Shown: in pieces, positions 16,868 through 25,723 of the stretch
How positions within the stretch are numbered: position 1 is the first letter of the stretch
Layout of the letters: each line of letters starts with the position of its first letter
Origin: an uncultured Clostridia bacterium
GTDB lineage: Bacteria; Bacillota; Clostridia; Oscillospirales; Oscillospiraceae
Length of the DNA: 38,434 nt
Assembly (NCBI GenBank): GCA_946407675.1
Contig: CAMJPK010000005.1
Location: 1-38,434, forward strand
Reading direction: 5' to 3'
The notes under the pieces: generated by a model
Seen by the model: the letters and a program-made list of their open reading frames with translations, nothing else
Databases searched by the model: none
Told to the model about the DNA's origin: nothing
Translations under genes and position numbers: made by a program

Positions 16868-18217
16868 TCAAAGCCGGACGCGGTTGGTCTTCCAGCGGCC
16901 GGACAGGATGAAGGCCGTACAGATGATGAGGGAGGCCGCCGGGGCGAAGGGGTAGGCCCAGCCGACGCCGACGAAGCCCATGCCCAGCGTGATGCTGAAC
17001 AGCCGCGCGAGGGAGTAGCGCACGACAAAGGCGCTGACCAGCGCGCAGGAGAGCGTTACCAAGGTGTGCCCCGCGCCGGTGAGCAGGCCCATCATGCAGA
17101 ACATGACGCTTTCCAGCACGAAGCTGAGCGCCAGCGCCTTCAGATACGGCGCGCCGGCGGCGAGAACGGGCGCTTCGCGCGTGAAGAGGGAGAGCATCAG
17201 CTCCGGGCGGATGAGCGACAGCACATAGAAAATGAGACTGATCGGCAGGGCGTAGAGGATGCCGATGCCCATGCCGCGCAGGGCGCGCTTGGGCTGGCCC
17301 GCGCCGATGTTCTGCCCCGTGACGGTGATGATCGCACCCATCATGGCCTTGCTCGCGAGCACGGCGAAGCTGCCCAGCCGCGCCACCGCGCCCGCGGCGG
17401 CGGAGGCGTAGACGCCGAAAAGGTTTACGACGCCCGCGATCAGGAGAAAGGAGAGCTCGGTCAGCGTGAACTGCACCGATTGGGGCAGGCCGATCTTCAA
17501 AAGCACGGCGAGCTTCTCCCGGTCAAAGCGGAAGGGGCCCTTTTCGCCCGCGAGAAAGGCGTGGCGCCGCCGGGACAGCGGGAAGATGAGCGCGCAGCAG
17601 AGCATTTGCGAGAAGGCCGTCGCCGCGGCGGCGCCGGCGGCGCCCCAATGCAGCGCACCGACCAGCAGCAGGTCCAGCACAAGGTTGACGACCGAGCTGA
17701 TCGCGACGAGCAGCAGCGGCGTTTTCGCGTCGCCGACGCCGCGCAGCACGCCGGTCATCAGATTGTAGAGATAGACGAAGGCGGTGCCGGCCATGCAGAT
17801 GCGCAGATACCAGACCGCCTGTGCGTAGGCCTCCGGCGGGGTGTGCAGCGCCGTGAGCAGCGGGCGGGTAAAGACCCACGCCAGCACGGTCAGCGCCAGC
17901 GCGGCGGCGGCAAAGACGCGCTCCATCGTGCGCAGCAGCATCGGCAGCTCGCTTTCCCGCTGCGCGCCGACGAGCTGCGACGACAGCACGGACGCGGCGT
18001 TTGCGATGCCCATGACGATGCACAGCGCCACCATCGTCACCTGCCCGCCGATGCTGACGGCGGAGAGGCCCGCCGAGCCGGCGAAGCGACCGACGATGAT
18101 CATATCCACAATGTTGTAGACCGCCTGCAGCAGATTGGAGGCGATCAGCGGGACCGAAAAGCGCAGCATGCTGCGCCATAAGCTGCCGCGGATCAGGTCG
18201 GGGCCGTGTTCGTTCAT
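16868..18217 (-). CDS. MATE family efflux transporter
   Basis: 449 aa, ~12 TM; LRFSVPLIASNLLQAVYNIVDMIIVGRFAGSAGLSAVSIGGQ. Confidence 0.93.
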   Translation of the reverse strand: MNEHGPDLIRGSLWRSMLRFSVPLIASNLLQAVYNIVDMIIVGRFAGSAGLSAVSIGGQVTMVALCIVMGIANAASVLSSQLVGAQRESELPMLLRTMERVFAAAALALTVLAWVFTRPLLTALHTPPEAYAQAVWYLRICMAGTAFVYLYNLMTGVLRGVGDAKTPLLLVAISSVVNLVLDLLLVGALHWGAAGAAAATAFSQMLCCALIFPLSRRRHAFLAGEKGPFRFDREKLAVLLKIGLPQSVQFTLTELSFLLIAGVVNLFGVYASAAAGAVARLGSFAVLASKAMMGAIITVTGQNIGAGQPKRALRGMGIGILYALPISLIFYVLSLIRPELMLSLFTREAPVLAAGAPYLKALALSFVLESVMFCMMGLLTGAGHTLVTLSCALVSAFVVRYSLARLFSITLGMGFVGVGWAYPFAPAASLIICTAFILSGRWKTNRVRL

Positions 18218-18239
18218 GCTTCGGTCGCTCCTGTCGGAA

Positions 18240-19652
18240 TTACACCGTTTCGATGCGGATGGCGTTGGTGTTGCCCGGCTCGCCGCTGGTCTTGCCGCCG
18301 GTCATGACCACCGTGTCGCCCTTTTGCAGGCAAAGCGCGTCGCGCGCGGCCTGCAGCGCGAAGTAATAGAGCACCTCCATGTTCGGGAACTGCTCGGTCA
18401 GCATCGGCTCCACGCCCCAGGACAGCGCCAGCTTGTACCAGACGCGCTTGCCGGTGGCCAGGCCGAGGATCGGGACGGGCGGGCGGAAGCGCGACACCAT
18501 GCGCACGGTCAGGCCGGTGACCGAGGTGACGACGATGGCCTTCGCGTCGAGGTCGACGGCCATGGTGCACGCGGCGTGGGAGATCGCGTCCACGCGGTCG
18601 CTTATTGTAAACTGCCGCGTGCGGAACTGGCCGGCGTAGTCGATGTGCTTCTCCGTCTCCTCGCAGATCTCCGCCATGACGCGCAGGGCCTCCACCGGGT
18701 GCTTGCCCGCGGCGGACTCGCCGGAGAGCATCACGGCGCTGGTGCCGTCGTAGACGGCGTTGGCCACGTCGCTGATCTCCGCGCGGGTGGGGCGCGGGTT
18801 CGTGATCATGCTTTCCAGCATCTCGGTGGCGGTGATGACGCGCTTGCCCAGCATGCGGCACTTGGTGATCAGGTGCTTCTGGATCGCGGGCAGCTCGGGG
18901 AACGGCACCTCCACGCCGAGGTCGCCGCGGGCGACCATGATGCCCTCACAGGCGGTGCAGATGTCGTCAATGTTGTCGATGCCGGACCGGTTCTCGATCT
19001 TGGCGATCACGTCGATGTCGCCGCCGCCGTGCTCATTCAGGAAGCCCTTGAGGTCAAGCAGGTCCTGCTTGCAGCCCACGAAGGAGGCCGCGATGTAGTC
19101 CACCTTGTTGCGGATGCCAAAGAGCAGGTCGTCCTTGTCCTGCTCGCTGAGGTAGACCTGATGGATGACCTTGCCGGGGAAGCTCATGCTCTTGCGGTCG
19201 GACAGCACGCCGCCCGCCAGCACGGTGCAGCGGATCTCGCTGCCCTCAACGGCGCGCACCTCGAAGATCACAAGGCCGTTGTTGACGAGGATGCGGTCAC
19301 CGGGGGCGAGGTCCTCCGCCAAACCCTTGTAGCTGACGGACACAATGTGTTCGTCGCCGGGCACGTCGCGCGTGGTGAAGGTGAAATCGTCCCCGTCGCG
19401 CAGCGTAACCTTGCCGCCCGCGAAGGTGCCGATGCGGTATTCCGGGCCCTTGGTGTCCAGCATGATGGCGACCGGGAGATTCAGCTCCTCGCGCACCGCC
19501 TTGATCATGTCGATCTTCTGCTGGTGCGCTTCATGGGTGCCGTGCGAGAAGTTGAGGCGGGCGACGTTCAGCCCGCTGCGGCACATCTCGCGGAAAACGG
19601 CGGGGTCCTCGCTGGCCGGGCCGATGGTGCAAACGATCTTTGTCTTTCTCAT
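18240..19652 (-). CDS. pyk: Pyruvate kinase
   Basis: MRKTKIVCTIGPASEDPAVFREMCRSGLNVARLNFSHGTHE; MVARGDLGVEVPFPELPAIQKHLI; ATEMLESMITNPRPTRAEISDVANAVYDGTSAVMLSGESAAGKHPVE. Confidence 0.97.
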   Translation of the reverse strand: MRKTKIVCTIGPASEDPAVFREMCRSGLNVARLNFSHGTHEAHQQKIDMIKAVREELNLPVAIMLDTKGPEYRIGTFAGGKVTLRDGDDFTFTTRDVPGDEHIVSVSYKGLAEDLAPGDRILVNNGLVIFEVRAVEGSEIRCTVLAGGVLSDRKSMSFPGKVIHQVYLSEQDKDDLLFGIRNKVDYIAASFVGCKQDLLDLKGFLNEHGGGDIDVIAKIENRSGIDNIDDICTACEGIMVARGDLGVEVPFPELPAIQKHLITKCRMLGKRVITATEMLESMITNPRPTRAEISDVANAVYDGTSAVMLSGESAAGKHPVEALRVMAEICEETEKHIDYAGQFRTRQFTISDRVDAISHAACTMAVDLDAKAIVVTSVTGLTVRMVSRFRPPVPILGLATGKRVWYKLALSWGVEPMLTEQFPNMEVLYYFALQAARDALCLQKGDTVVMTGGKTSGEPGNTNAIRIETV

Positions 19653-19671
19653 GGTGTCGTCCCTCGTGCGT

Positions 19672-19947
19672 TCAGCTCATGTTGGCGAAGCGGTCGATGG
19701 TCTTGGTGAACTTGGCGATCGTCTCGTCCACGTCGCCGTTTTGCAGGCCCTCCAGCACGCAGTGGCGGATGTGCCCCTCGAGGATGAGCTGTCCCGCCTT
19801 GTGCAGGGCGGATTTTGCGGCGTTGATCTGCGCGAGCACGTCCTCGCAGGGGACGTCCTCGTCGATCATGCGGTCGATGGCGTTGACCTGACCGATGATC
19901 TTCTTCAGTCTGCGGTGCAGGCTTTCGGAATCCATACATTGAACCAT
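19672..19947 (-). CDS. CsoR/FrmR-family metal-sensitive transcriptional regulator (Cu-type C-H-C ligand spacing)
   Basis: LHRRLKKIIGQVNAIDRMI, C34, H59, C63 (25 and 4 residue spacing as in Cu(I) CsoR). Confidence 0.88.
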   Translation of the reverse strand: MVQCMDSESLHRRLKKIIGQVNAIDRMIDEDVPCEDVLAQINAAKSALHKAGQLILEGHIRHCVLEGLQNGDVDETIAKFTKTIDRFANMS

Positions 19948-19963
19948 TTTTCAATCCCTCCAG

Positions 19964-19979
19964 ATACCCGATTGGGTAT
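19964..19979. promoter_or_regulatory. Candidate CsoR operator
   Basis: ATACCC-GATT-GGGTAT inverted repeat just downstream of the -10 of the csoR promoter. Confidence 0.7.
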
Positions 19980-19984
19980 TCTTC

Positions 19985-20013
19985 ATCATAGCGCAGCGAC
20001 CGTGCGCTGTCAA
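19985..20013 (-). promoter_or_regulatory. Sigma-A-like promoter for csoR-pyk
   Basis: Minus strand TTGACA-N17-TATGAT. Confidence 0.8.
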
Positions 20014-20071
20014 GATTCGCCGCGGCAAAGCCCCTCCGTCGCGTTATTACCTGATTCAAAAAAGCGATACC

Positions 20072-20100
20072 TTGAAATTTTTGGATGGCCGCGCTAAAAT
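20072..20100 (+). promoter_or_regulatory. Sigma-A-like promoter for EAL protein gene
   Basis: TTGAAA-N17-TAAAAT. Confidence 0.65.
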
Positions 20101-20171
20101 ATTCGATTGTAGAAAAACTGTCATGGCCTGATCCGGGGAAAACAAACGGGAGAAATCGAGGAGAAAGAGAA

Positions 20172-23084
20172 ATGAAACGACTGAAGCGGCGAACATGGCT
20201 GACGGTGTGCCTTCTTCTGGCGCTGATCCTCTCTGCCGCGGTCCCGGCGCACGCGTCGTCGGCGGAGAAAAAGGTGGTGCGCGTCGGCTGGTATGAATCG
20301 GCGTTCCACCGCACGGACCAGTTCGGGCGCCGCTCCGGCTACGGCTACGAATACCAGCAGCGCGTCGCGATCTACACCGGCTGGACCTATGAGTATGTCG
20401 AGGGCAGCTGGTCGGAGCTGTTCGAGAAGCTGGTTGCGGGCGAGATCGACCTGCTCAGCGACGTTTCGTACACTGAGGCGCGTGCGGAGAAGATCCTGTA
20501 CAGCGCCGAGCCAATGGGCGGGGAGGACTACCATGTCTTCATTGCGCCCGACAACACGGAGATCCGCCCCGACGATTTCTCCACCATGAACGGCAAGCGG
20601 CTGGGCGTCAACAAGAACAGCATTCAGGAGCAGCTCTTCCTCGAATGGGCGGATAAGCACAACGTCCACCCCAAGATCGTGGAGCTGACGGAAAAAACGC
20701 CGGTGCTGCTGGAGATGCTCGCGCACGGCGAGATCGACATGCTGGTCACGCTGGACACCTACGGCAACCGCGCCGACATCGTGCCCGTCTGCAAGGTCGG
20801 CGCGGCGGAGAGCTTCTTCGGCGTGAACAAGAACCGCCCGGACATCAAGCAGGATCTCGACGTGGCGATGAACCGCCTGCTGGAGGACAACCGCGACTTC
20901 AACCAGCAGATGACCGAGCGCTTCAACAAGGCCGGCGCCGTCAACAGCTTTCTGACGGGCGAGGAGAAGGACTGGCTGAACGCCCACGGCACCATCCGCG
21001 TGGGTTACCGCGACAACTTCCTTCCGTTCAGCGACTGTGACGACAGCGGCGCGCTGGCCGGCGCGCTGGCGGACTATCTGGACTTCGCGGCGACCGCGGA
21101 GAAGAATGCGAAGCTCAACTTTGAGACCCGCGCCTATACGACCACGGAGGCCGCCCTGCAGGCGCTTGCCGCCGGCGAGGTGGACTGTGTGTTCCCGGTC
21201 AACTTCAGCGCCTACGACGGCGAGCAGCGCGGCATCATCATCACGGACGCGCTCATCTCCTCGGAGATGTACGCCGTGATGCGCTCGACCGACCACCGCG
21301 GCCTGTCCGCGGAGCAGCCGATGGCCGTCGCCTCGGTCGAGGGGCACCACAACCATGAGACCTTCCTCAAGGACAACTTCCCGAACTGGCAGATGCGCTA
21401 TTACGACAGCGCGGAGGAGGGCTTCAAGGCCGTCTCCGCGGGCGCGGCGGACTGCGCGCTGGTGAGCTCCTACCGCCTGAACAGCGTCGGCGACGCGCTG
21501 GTGAAGTATAAGCTCTCGCCGCTCGCCACCGGCGAGGCGATGGACCTGTCCTTCGCCGTCGGGCGGAACGACGACTGCCTGTTCTCCATCCTCAACAAGA
21601 TCAACCGCCTGATCCCGCAGGCCGCGCTGAACGCCTCGCTGACGAAGAATTCCTTCGTCGACACGCGCGTGACCTTCCTTGACTTTTTGCAGGACAACCT
21701 CGCCACGGTGATCGCCGTGATCGCGGTCATCGCCGCGGCGATCCTCTTCCTGCTGTGGCGCAATGTGCGCGCCGAGACGAAGGCCAGCGAGGGGCGGCAG
21801 CTCATCTCCGAGACGGAGCGCGACCCGCTGACGGGCCTTTATAACCGCGGCTTCTTCATCGCCTATGTGGAGCGGCTGTATCGGGAAAACCCCGGCAAGC
21901 CGATGGACGCCATCGTCATGAACATCGAGCGCTTCCACACGCTCAACTCGCTCAACGGCCGCGCCTTCGGCGACGAGCTGCTCCGCGCGCTCGGCAGCGA
22001 GATCGGCGCCTTTATCGACGGGGCAGACGGCATCGCCGCCCGCACCGAGGGCGACTCCTTCGACATCTTCTGTGCCCACGGGCAGGACTACAACGCGCTG
22101 CTTGAGCGTTTCCAGGCGCGCCTCAACAAGATCTCCCGCAACACGGACATCCGGCTGCGCATGGGCGTCATGCCCTGGCAGCCGGGCGTCGGCACGGAGG
22201 AGATGTTCAACCGCGCGTGGAGCGCGTGCAGCATGGTGCGCGGCGATTACAAGCGCCATCTCATGGTCTACGACGAGGACACCCGCCGCCGCGACGAGCT
22301 CAGCCGGCTGCTGCAAAACGATCTCGCCCGCGCGCTCAGCCAGCATGAATTTGAGGTCTACTTCCAGCCGAAGTACCGCATCCAGAACGACCCGCCGAAG
22401 CTCAGCAGCGCCGAGGCGCTGGTCCGCTGGAACCACCCCCAGCTCGGCCTCATCACCCCGGACGGCTTCATCCCCTTCTTTGAGCGCAGCGGCCAGATCA
22501 CCGTGCTGGACGCCTACGTCTGGGAGGCGGCCGCGGCGCAGATCGCCGCGTGGCGCGACGCCTACGGCGTGACGCTGCCGGTGTCCGTCAACCTCTCGCG
22601 CGTGGACGTGTTCGACCCGAACCTCATTTCCACGCTGGACGGCATCATCGCGCGCCACGGCCTGCGCCCCGCCGATTTGCTGCTGGAGGTCACGGAGTCG
22701 GCCTACACCGAGGACGCCGACCAGCTCATCCGCGTCATCGGGCTTTTGCGCGAAAAGGGCTACGAGATCGAGATGGACGACTTCGGCTCCGGCTATTCGT
22801 CGCTGAACATGCTCTCCTCGCTGCCGGTCGACGTGCTGAAGATGGACATCGCGTTTATACAGAACATCGAGCGCAACGAGCGCGACCTGCGCCTTGTGGA
22901 GCTGATCCTCGACATCGCGCGCTATCTCAAGGTGCCCGTCGTGGCCGAGGGCGTCGAAACCGAGATGCAGCTCAAGCTGCTGCGCGACGCCGGCTGCGAC
23001 ATCGTCCAGGGCTATTACTTCTCGCGCCCGCTGCCCCCGGCGGAGTTCGCGCAGAAGCTCCTCGCCAAGCTGCCCAAGGCGTAA
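20172..23084 (+). CDS. Membrane c-di-GMP protein: two tandem extracytoplasmic SBP_bac_3 domains + TM + degenerate GGDEF + EAL
   Basis: Signal/TM MKRLKRRTWLTVCLLLALILSAAVPAHA; two SBP-like repeats; RDPLTGLYNR...RTEGDSFDIF (non-canonical GGDEF); AEALVRW, LLLEVTESAY, DDFGSGYSSL, KMD, AEGVET, QGYYFSRP. Confidence 0.92.
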   Translation: MKRLKRRTWLTVCLLLALILSAAVPAHASSAEKKVVRVGWYESAFHRTDQFGRRSGYGYEYQQRVAIYTGWTYEYVEGSWSELFEKLVAGEIDLLSDVSYTEARAEKILYSAEPMGGEDYHVFIAPDNTEIRPDDFSTMNGKRLGVNKNSIQEQLFLEWADKHNVHPKIVELTEKTPVLLEMLAHGEIDMLVTLDTYGNRADIVPVCKVGAAESFFGVNKNRPDIKQDLDVAMNRLLEDNRDFNQQMTERFNKAGAVNSFLTGEEKDWLNAHGTIRVGYRDNFLPFSDCDDSGALAGALADYLDFAATAEKNAKLNFETRAYTTTEAALQALAAGEVDCVFPVNFSAYDGEQRGIIITDALISSEMYAVMRSTDHRGLSAEQPMAVASVEGHHNHETFLKDNFPNWQMRYYDSAEEGFKAVSAGAADCALVSSYRLNSVGDALVKYKLSPLATGEAMDLSFAVGRNDDCLFSILNKINRLIPQAALNASLTKNSFVDTRVTFLDFLQDNLATVIAVIAVIAAAILFLLWRNVRAETKASEGRQLISETERDPLTGLYNRGFFIAYVERLYRENPGKPMDAIVMNIERFHTLNSLNGRAFGDELLRALGSEIGAFIDGADGIAARTEGDSFDIFCAHGQDYNALLERFQARLNKISRNTDIRLRMGVMPWQPGVGTEEMFNRAWSACSMVRGDYKRHLMVYDEDTRRRDELSRLLQNDLARALSQHEFEVYFQPKYRIQNDPPKLSSAEALVRWNHPQLGLITPDGFIPFFERSGQITVLDAYVWEAAAAQIAAWRDAYGVTLPVSVNLSRVDVFDPNLISTLDGIIARHGLRPADLLLEVTESAYTEDADQLIRVIGLLREKGYEIEMDDFGSGYSSLNMLSSLPVDVLKMDIAFIQNIERNERDLRLVELILDIARYLKVPVVAEGVETEMQLKLLRDAGCDIVQGYYFSRPLPPAEFAQKLLAKLPKA

Positions 23085-23089
23085 CGCAA

Positions 23090-23129
23090 AAAGGAAAAAG
23101 CTCCACCGTTCGGTGGAGCTTTTTCCTTT
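23090..23129. terminator. Bidirectional terminator between EAL gene and tRNA-Arg
   Basis: aaggaaaaagctccacc-gttc-ggtggagctttttcctt. Confidence 0.88.
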
Positions 23130-23205
23130 GGCACGCCTTAAGGGATTCGAACCCCTGACCTTCTGGTCCGTAGCCAGACACTCTATCCAGCTGAGCTAAA
23201 GGCGC
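23129..23205 (-). tRNA. tRNA-Arg(ACG), CCA encoded
   Basis: Cloverleaf GCGCCTT...TAGCTCAGCTGGATAGAGTG...TCTGG-CTACGGA-CCAGA...AGGGGTTCGAATCCCT...AAGGCGT-G-CCA. Confidence 0.95.
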
Positions 23206-23226
23206 TTACGACTAACGCGCTCTAGT

Positions 23227-23255
23227 ATATTAGCACAGCCAAATATAAAATGCAA
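23227..23255 (-). promoter_or_regulatory. Promoter for tRNA-Arg
   Basis: Minus strand TTGCAT-N17-TAATAT. Confidence 0.65.
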
Positions 23256-23296
23256 GCTCTATTTTCGGTTTTTTCAGGGATTTTTTGCGCTCCGGC

Positions 23297-23464
23297 TCAG
23301 AGCCCGATGGCGCCGCTGAGGTCCTCGATCACGTCGCCGGCGGCGCGGATCATTTTGCTCAGGCGCTTCTTGCCGCCGCGCTTGTCGGGGGCGACGATCA
23401 TGCCCAGCGCCGCGCCGACCACCATCCCGGCGCCCATACCCTTCAGAAAGTCCATTGTTTTCAT
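23297..23464 (-). CDS. Small YtxH-like protein (55 aa, below the ORF-track size cut-off)
   Basis: MKTMDFLKGMGAGMVVGAALGMIVAPDKRGGKKRLSKMIRAAGDVIEDLSGAIGL; SD ggagg upstream. Confidence 0.75.
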   Translation of the reverse strand: MKTMDFLKGMGAGMVVGAALGMIVAPDKRGGKKRLSKMIRAAGDVIEDLSGAIGL

Positions 23465-23539
23465 ATCCATCCTCCGTTTCCGAAAGTTTCTGCGCAGTTA
23501 GTATGCGCAGTTTTTCTTCGGAAAACTTGGAAATGATTG

Positions 23540-23571
23540 TTTGCGCGCCGCCCTGTCGGGCGGCGCGCAAA
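23540..23571 (-). terminator. Terminator-like hairpin downstream of TIGR04255 gene
   Basis: TTTGCGCGCCGCCC-TGTC-GGGCGGCGCGCAAA. Confidence 0.7.
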
Positions 23572-23594
23572 GCGAAAGATTCGGGGTACAGCAA

Positions 23595-24380
23595 TCAGAG
23601 CAGCACGGGCTCCATCGCGTCGTGCAGCGCGTCGGTGATCGCGTCGGAAAACGCGCGGTCGGCGTGCGCGTGGAGCTGCTCCAGCGTCTGCGCCGCCTCG
23701 CCGAGCGGGGTGTTCCCGTTGGCGTATACGTCCAGATCGAGGATGAAGCGCGTCTCCGGCTCCTGTACGGTCTGCAGTCCCGTATCGGTGCGCACGGTGC
23801 GGCGGATGCTGCCCGGACCGGCGTGCAGCTTGAGACCGAGGCGCTCACTGAGCCGGCGCTCCACGTCAATGGCGCATTTGACGAATTCCGATTCGTCGAT
23901 TGCGTCGTCGTCAAGCGGGCCGAGGAACTGCGGCTGGATCAGGTCGTTCCACCGCCGTCCGGCCAGGCCGAGCTTTTCGCGCGAAAACGCGTTGAGATAG
24001 CGCAGGCCGATCCGCGAAAAATAGGCGGGCTTGTAGGTGCTGATGAAGCGGCCGAGCGGCTCGTCCAGCGTATGGGCAAAGCCCTCCCAGCCGGGATAGC
24101 GCATGGTGGACAGGGCGATGAAGTCCTTCGTCAGACTGATCTTGTACGCGCCGTCCTCGGTGATGAACGTGTGGTTGCGCACCTGCTGCGGCTTGCCGTC
24201 CGGCCCGGTGACCGGATCGAGCTGGCAGGCGTAGCGGGGAAAGCTCCCGCGGATCAGGTCCTGAAAGTCCGCCGGCTCCTTTGTGTCGATGGAGAGGATC
24301 GTCGGAAAGCGCAGCTGGCAGATGACCTCGATGAGCTGCTGCTTTTCATATACGAACGGCTTGTTGTCGGAAGAAACCAT
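23595..24380 (-). CDS. TIGR04255 family protein, unknown function
   Basis: FVYEKQQLIEVICQLRFPTILSIDTKEPADFQDLIRGSFPRY characteristic N-terminus; start trimmed to MVSSDNKPF. Confidence 0.75.
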   Translation of the reverse strand: MVSSDNKPFVYEKQQLIEVICQLRFPTILSIDTKEPADFQDLIRGSFPRYACQLDPVTGPDGKPQQVRNHTFITEDGAYKISLTKDFIALSTMRYPGWEGFAHTLDEPLGRFISTYKPAYFSRIGLRYLNAFSREKLGLAGRRWNDLIQPQFLGPLDDDAIDESEFVKCAIDVERRLSERLGLKLHAGPGSIRRTVRTDTGLQTVQEPETRFILDLDVYANGNTPLGEAAQTLEQLHAHADRAFSDAITDALHDAMEPVLL

Positions 24381-24555
24381 GCGCGCACACCTCCGGGTGA
24401 TTGTTTGCGGTATCATCATACACCAAATCCCGGCGCATTTCCACCGAAATCTGAAAAACGGCGTCCCGGCGCAAACTGCAAAAAATTAGCCCGACCGCGC
24501 GCACGATCGCGCAGGCGGCTTTCGCGGCAGTCCCCGGCGTCCGCGGGAAAAATGA

Positions 24556-24584
24556 TTGCTATTTTCATAACGGCGTGGTATGAT
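24556..24584 (+). promoter_or_regulatory. Sigma-A-like promoter for URO-D family gene
   Basis: TTGCTA-N17-TATGAT. Confidence 0.65.
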
Positions 24585-24622
24585 CATACTTGTATTAATG
24601 ATATTTTCACGGGAGGTTCGTC

Positions 24623-25681
24623 ATGTATCGTAAAATTCCATACACAGATGCAGAAAAACAAATCGTCGGCACGCGCCCAAACATGATGGGCATTGGCAAC
24701 GACACCCCGATCTACAACACGCCCGTGACCTGCCGCGCCAACTTTGACGCGATGTTCGACGAGCGGCACCCCTACTGGATGCCCAGCATCCGCGAGACGC
24801 TGTCCGCCCAGCTCCCGCTGTACAACAACACGCTCGGGCGCGGCATCCGCGCGGACGTCACGGATATCTTCGGCATCAAATGGCGCTTCGTCCCGGACGC
24901 GGGCGGCTCCATCGTGGAGCCCGGCGCCCCGATCCTGCAGGATGTCAACGACTGGAAGAAGATCATCAAGCTCCCGGACATCGACAGCTGGGACTGGGAG
25001 GCGGCGGCCAAGGACAAACCCATCGACACGCGCTTCCCCGCGCAGTTCACGTTCATCAACGGCTTCTGGTTTGAGCGCCTGATCTCCTTCATGGACTTCA
25101 TGCCCGCCGCCATGGCCCTCATCGACGACGAGCAGACCGACGCGGTGAAGGAGCTGTTCGCCGCGATGACCGACCTCGGCTGCCGCGTCGTCGACAAGCT
25201 GTGCCAGTACATGCCGGCGCTGGACCTCATCGAGATCCACGACGACTGGGGCGCGCAGAAGGCGCCGTTCTTCTCCATGGATGTGGCCTACGAGCTGTTC
25301 GTTCCGTTCATGAAGCAGATCACCGACCACATCCATTCCAAGGGCCGCCGCACGCTGCTCCATTCCTGCGGCCACACCGCCGACCGCATCCAGTGCTACA
25401 TCGACGGCGGCTTCGACCTGTGGCAGCCGCAGGCCATGAACGACATCGGCTACCTCTACGACACCTACGGCGACAAGATCATTCTGGCCGTGTTCCCGGA
25501 GGAGCTGGACATCCCCGAGCGCAGCGAGGCCGAGCAGCGCGCGCTCGCCCGCAAGTTCGTGGATCGCTTCTGCCAGCCCGGCAAGCCCTCCATCACGGGC
25601 ATGGTGTCCTTCCGCCGCACCACCCCGGCCTTCAACGACGAGGTCTACGAATACAGCCGCAAGAAGTATCTCGCGGAATAA
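24623..25681 (+). CDS. Uroporphyrinogen decarboxylase (URO-D) superfamily protein / possible corrinoid-type methyltransferase
   Basis: 352 aa; IEIHDDWGAQKAPFFSMDVAYELFVPFMKQITDHIHSKGRRTLLHSCGHTADRI; H-x-CG-type motif. Confidence 0.82.
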   Translation: MYRKIPYTDAEKQIVGTRPNMMGIGNDTPIYNTPVTCRANFDAMFDERHPYWMPSIRETLSAQLPLYNNTLGRGIRADVTDIFGIKWRFVPDAGGSIVEPGAPILQDVNDWKKIIKLPDIDSWDWEAAAKDKPIDTRFPAQFTFINGFWFERLISFMDFMPAAMALIDDEQTDAVKELFAAMTDLGCRVVDKLCQYMPALDLIEIHDDWGAQKAPFFSMDVAYELFVPFMKQITDHIHSKGRRTLLHSCGHTADRIQCYIDGGFDLWQPQAMNDIGYLYDTYGDKIILAVFPEELDIPERSEAEQRALARKFVDRFCQPGKPSITGMVSFRRTTPAFNDEVYEYSRKKYLAE

Positions 25682-25697
25682 GTGCACATACGACGGT

Positions 25698-25721
25698 GCC
25701 GCGCCCCTGCCGGGGCGCGGC
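25698..25721 (+). terminator. Terminator-like hairpin after URO-D gene
   Basis: gccgcgcccc-tgcc-ggggcgcggc. Confidence 0.55.
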
Positions 25722-25723
25722 GC

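Noticed and set aside
18135-19709. 524-aa plus-strand ORF opposite pyk
   Set aside because: Antisense shadow of an unmistakable pyruvate kinase
20101-20171. Possible c-di-GMP riboswitch in the 5' UTR of the EAL gene
   Set aside because: Leader is only ~65 nt and lacks the GEMM core motifs
20121-22658. 845-aa minus-strand ORF opposite the EAL gene
   Set aside because: Antisense shadow; the plus strand has SBP, GGDEF and EAL motifs
23129-23205. tRNA-Arg as a genomic-island integration site
   Set aside because: No integrase or duplicated tRNA 3' end seen nearby
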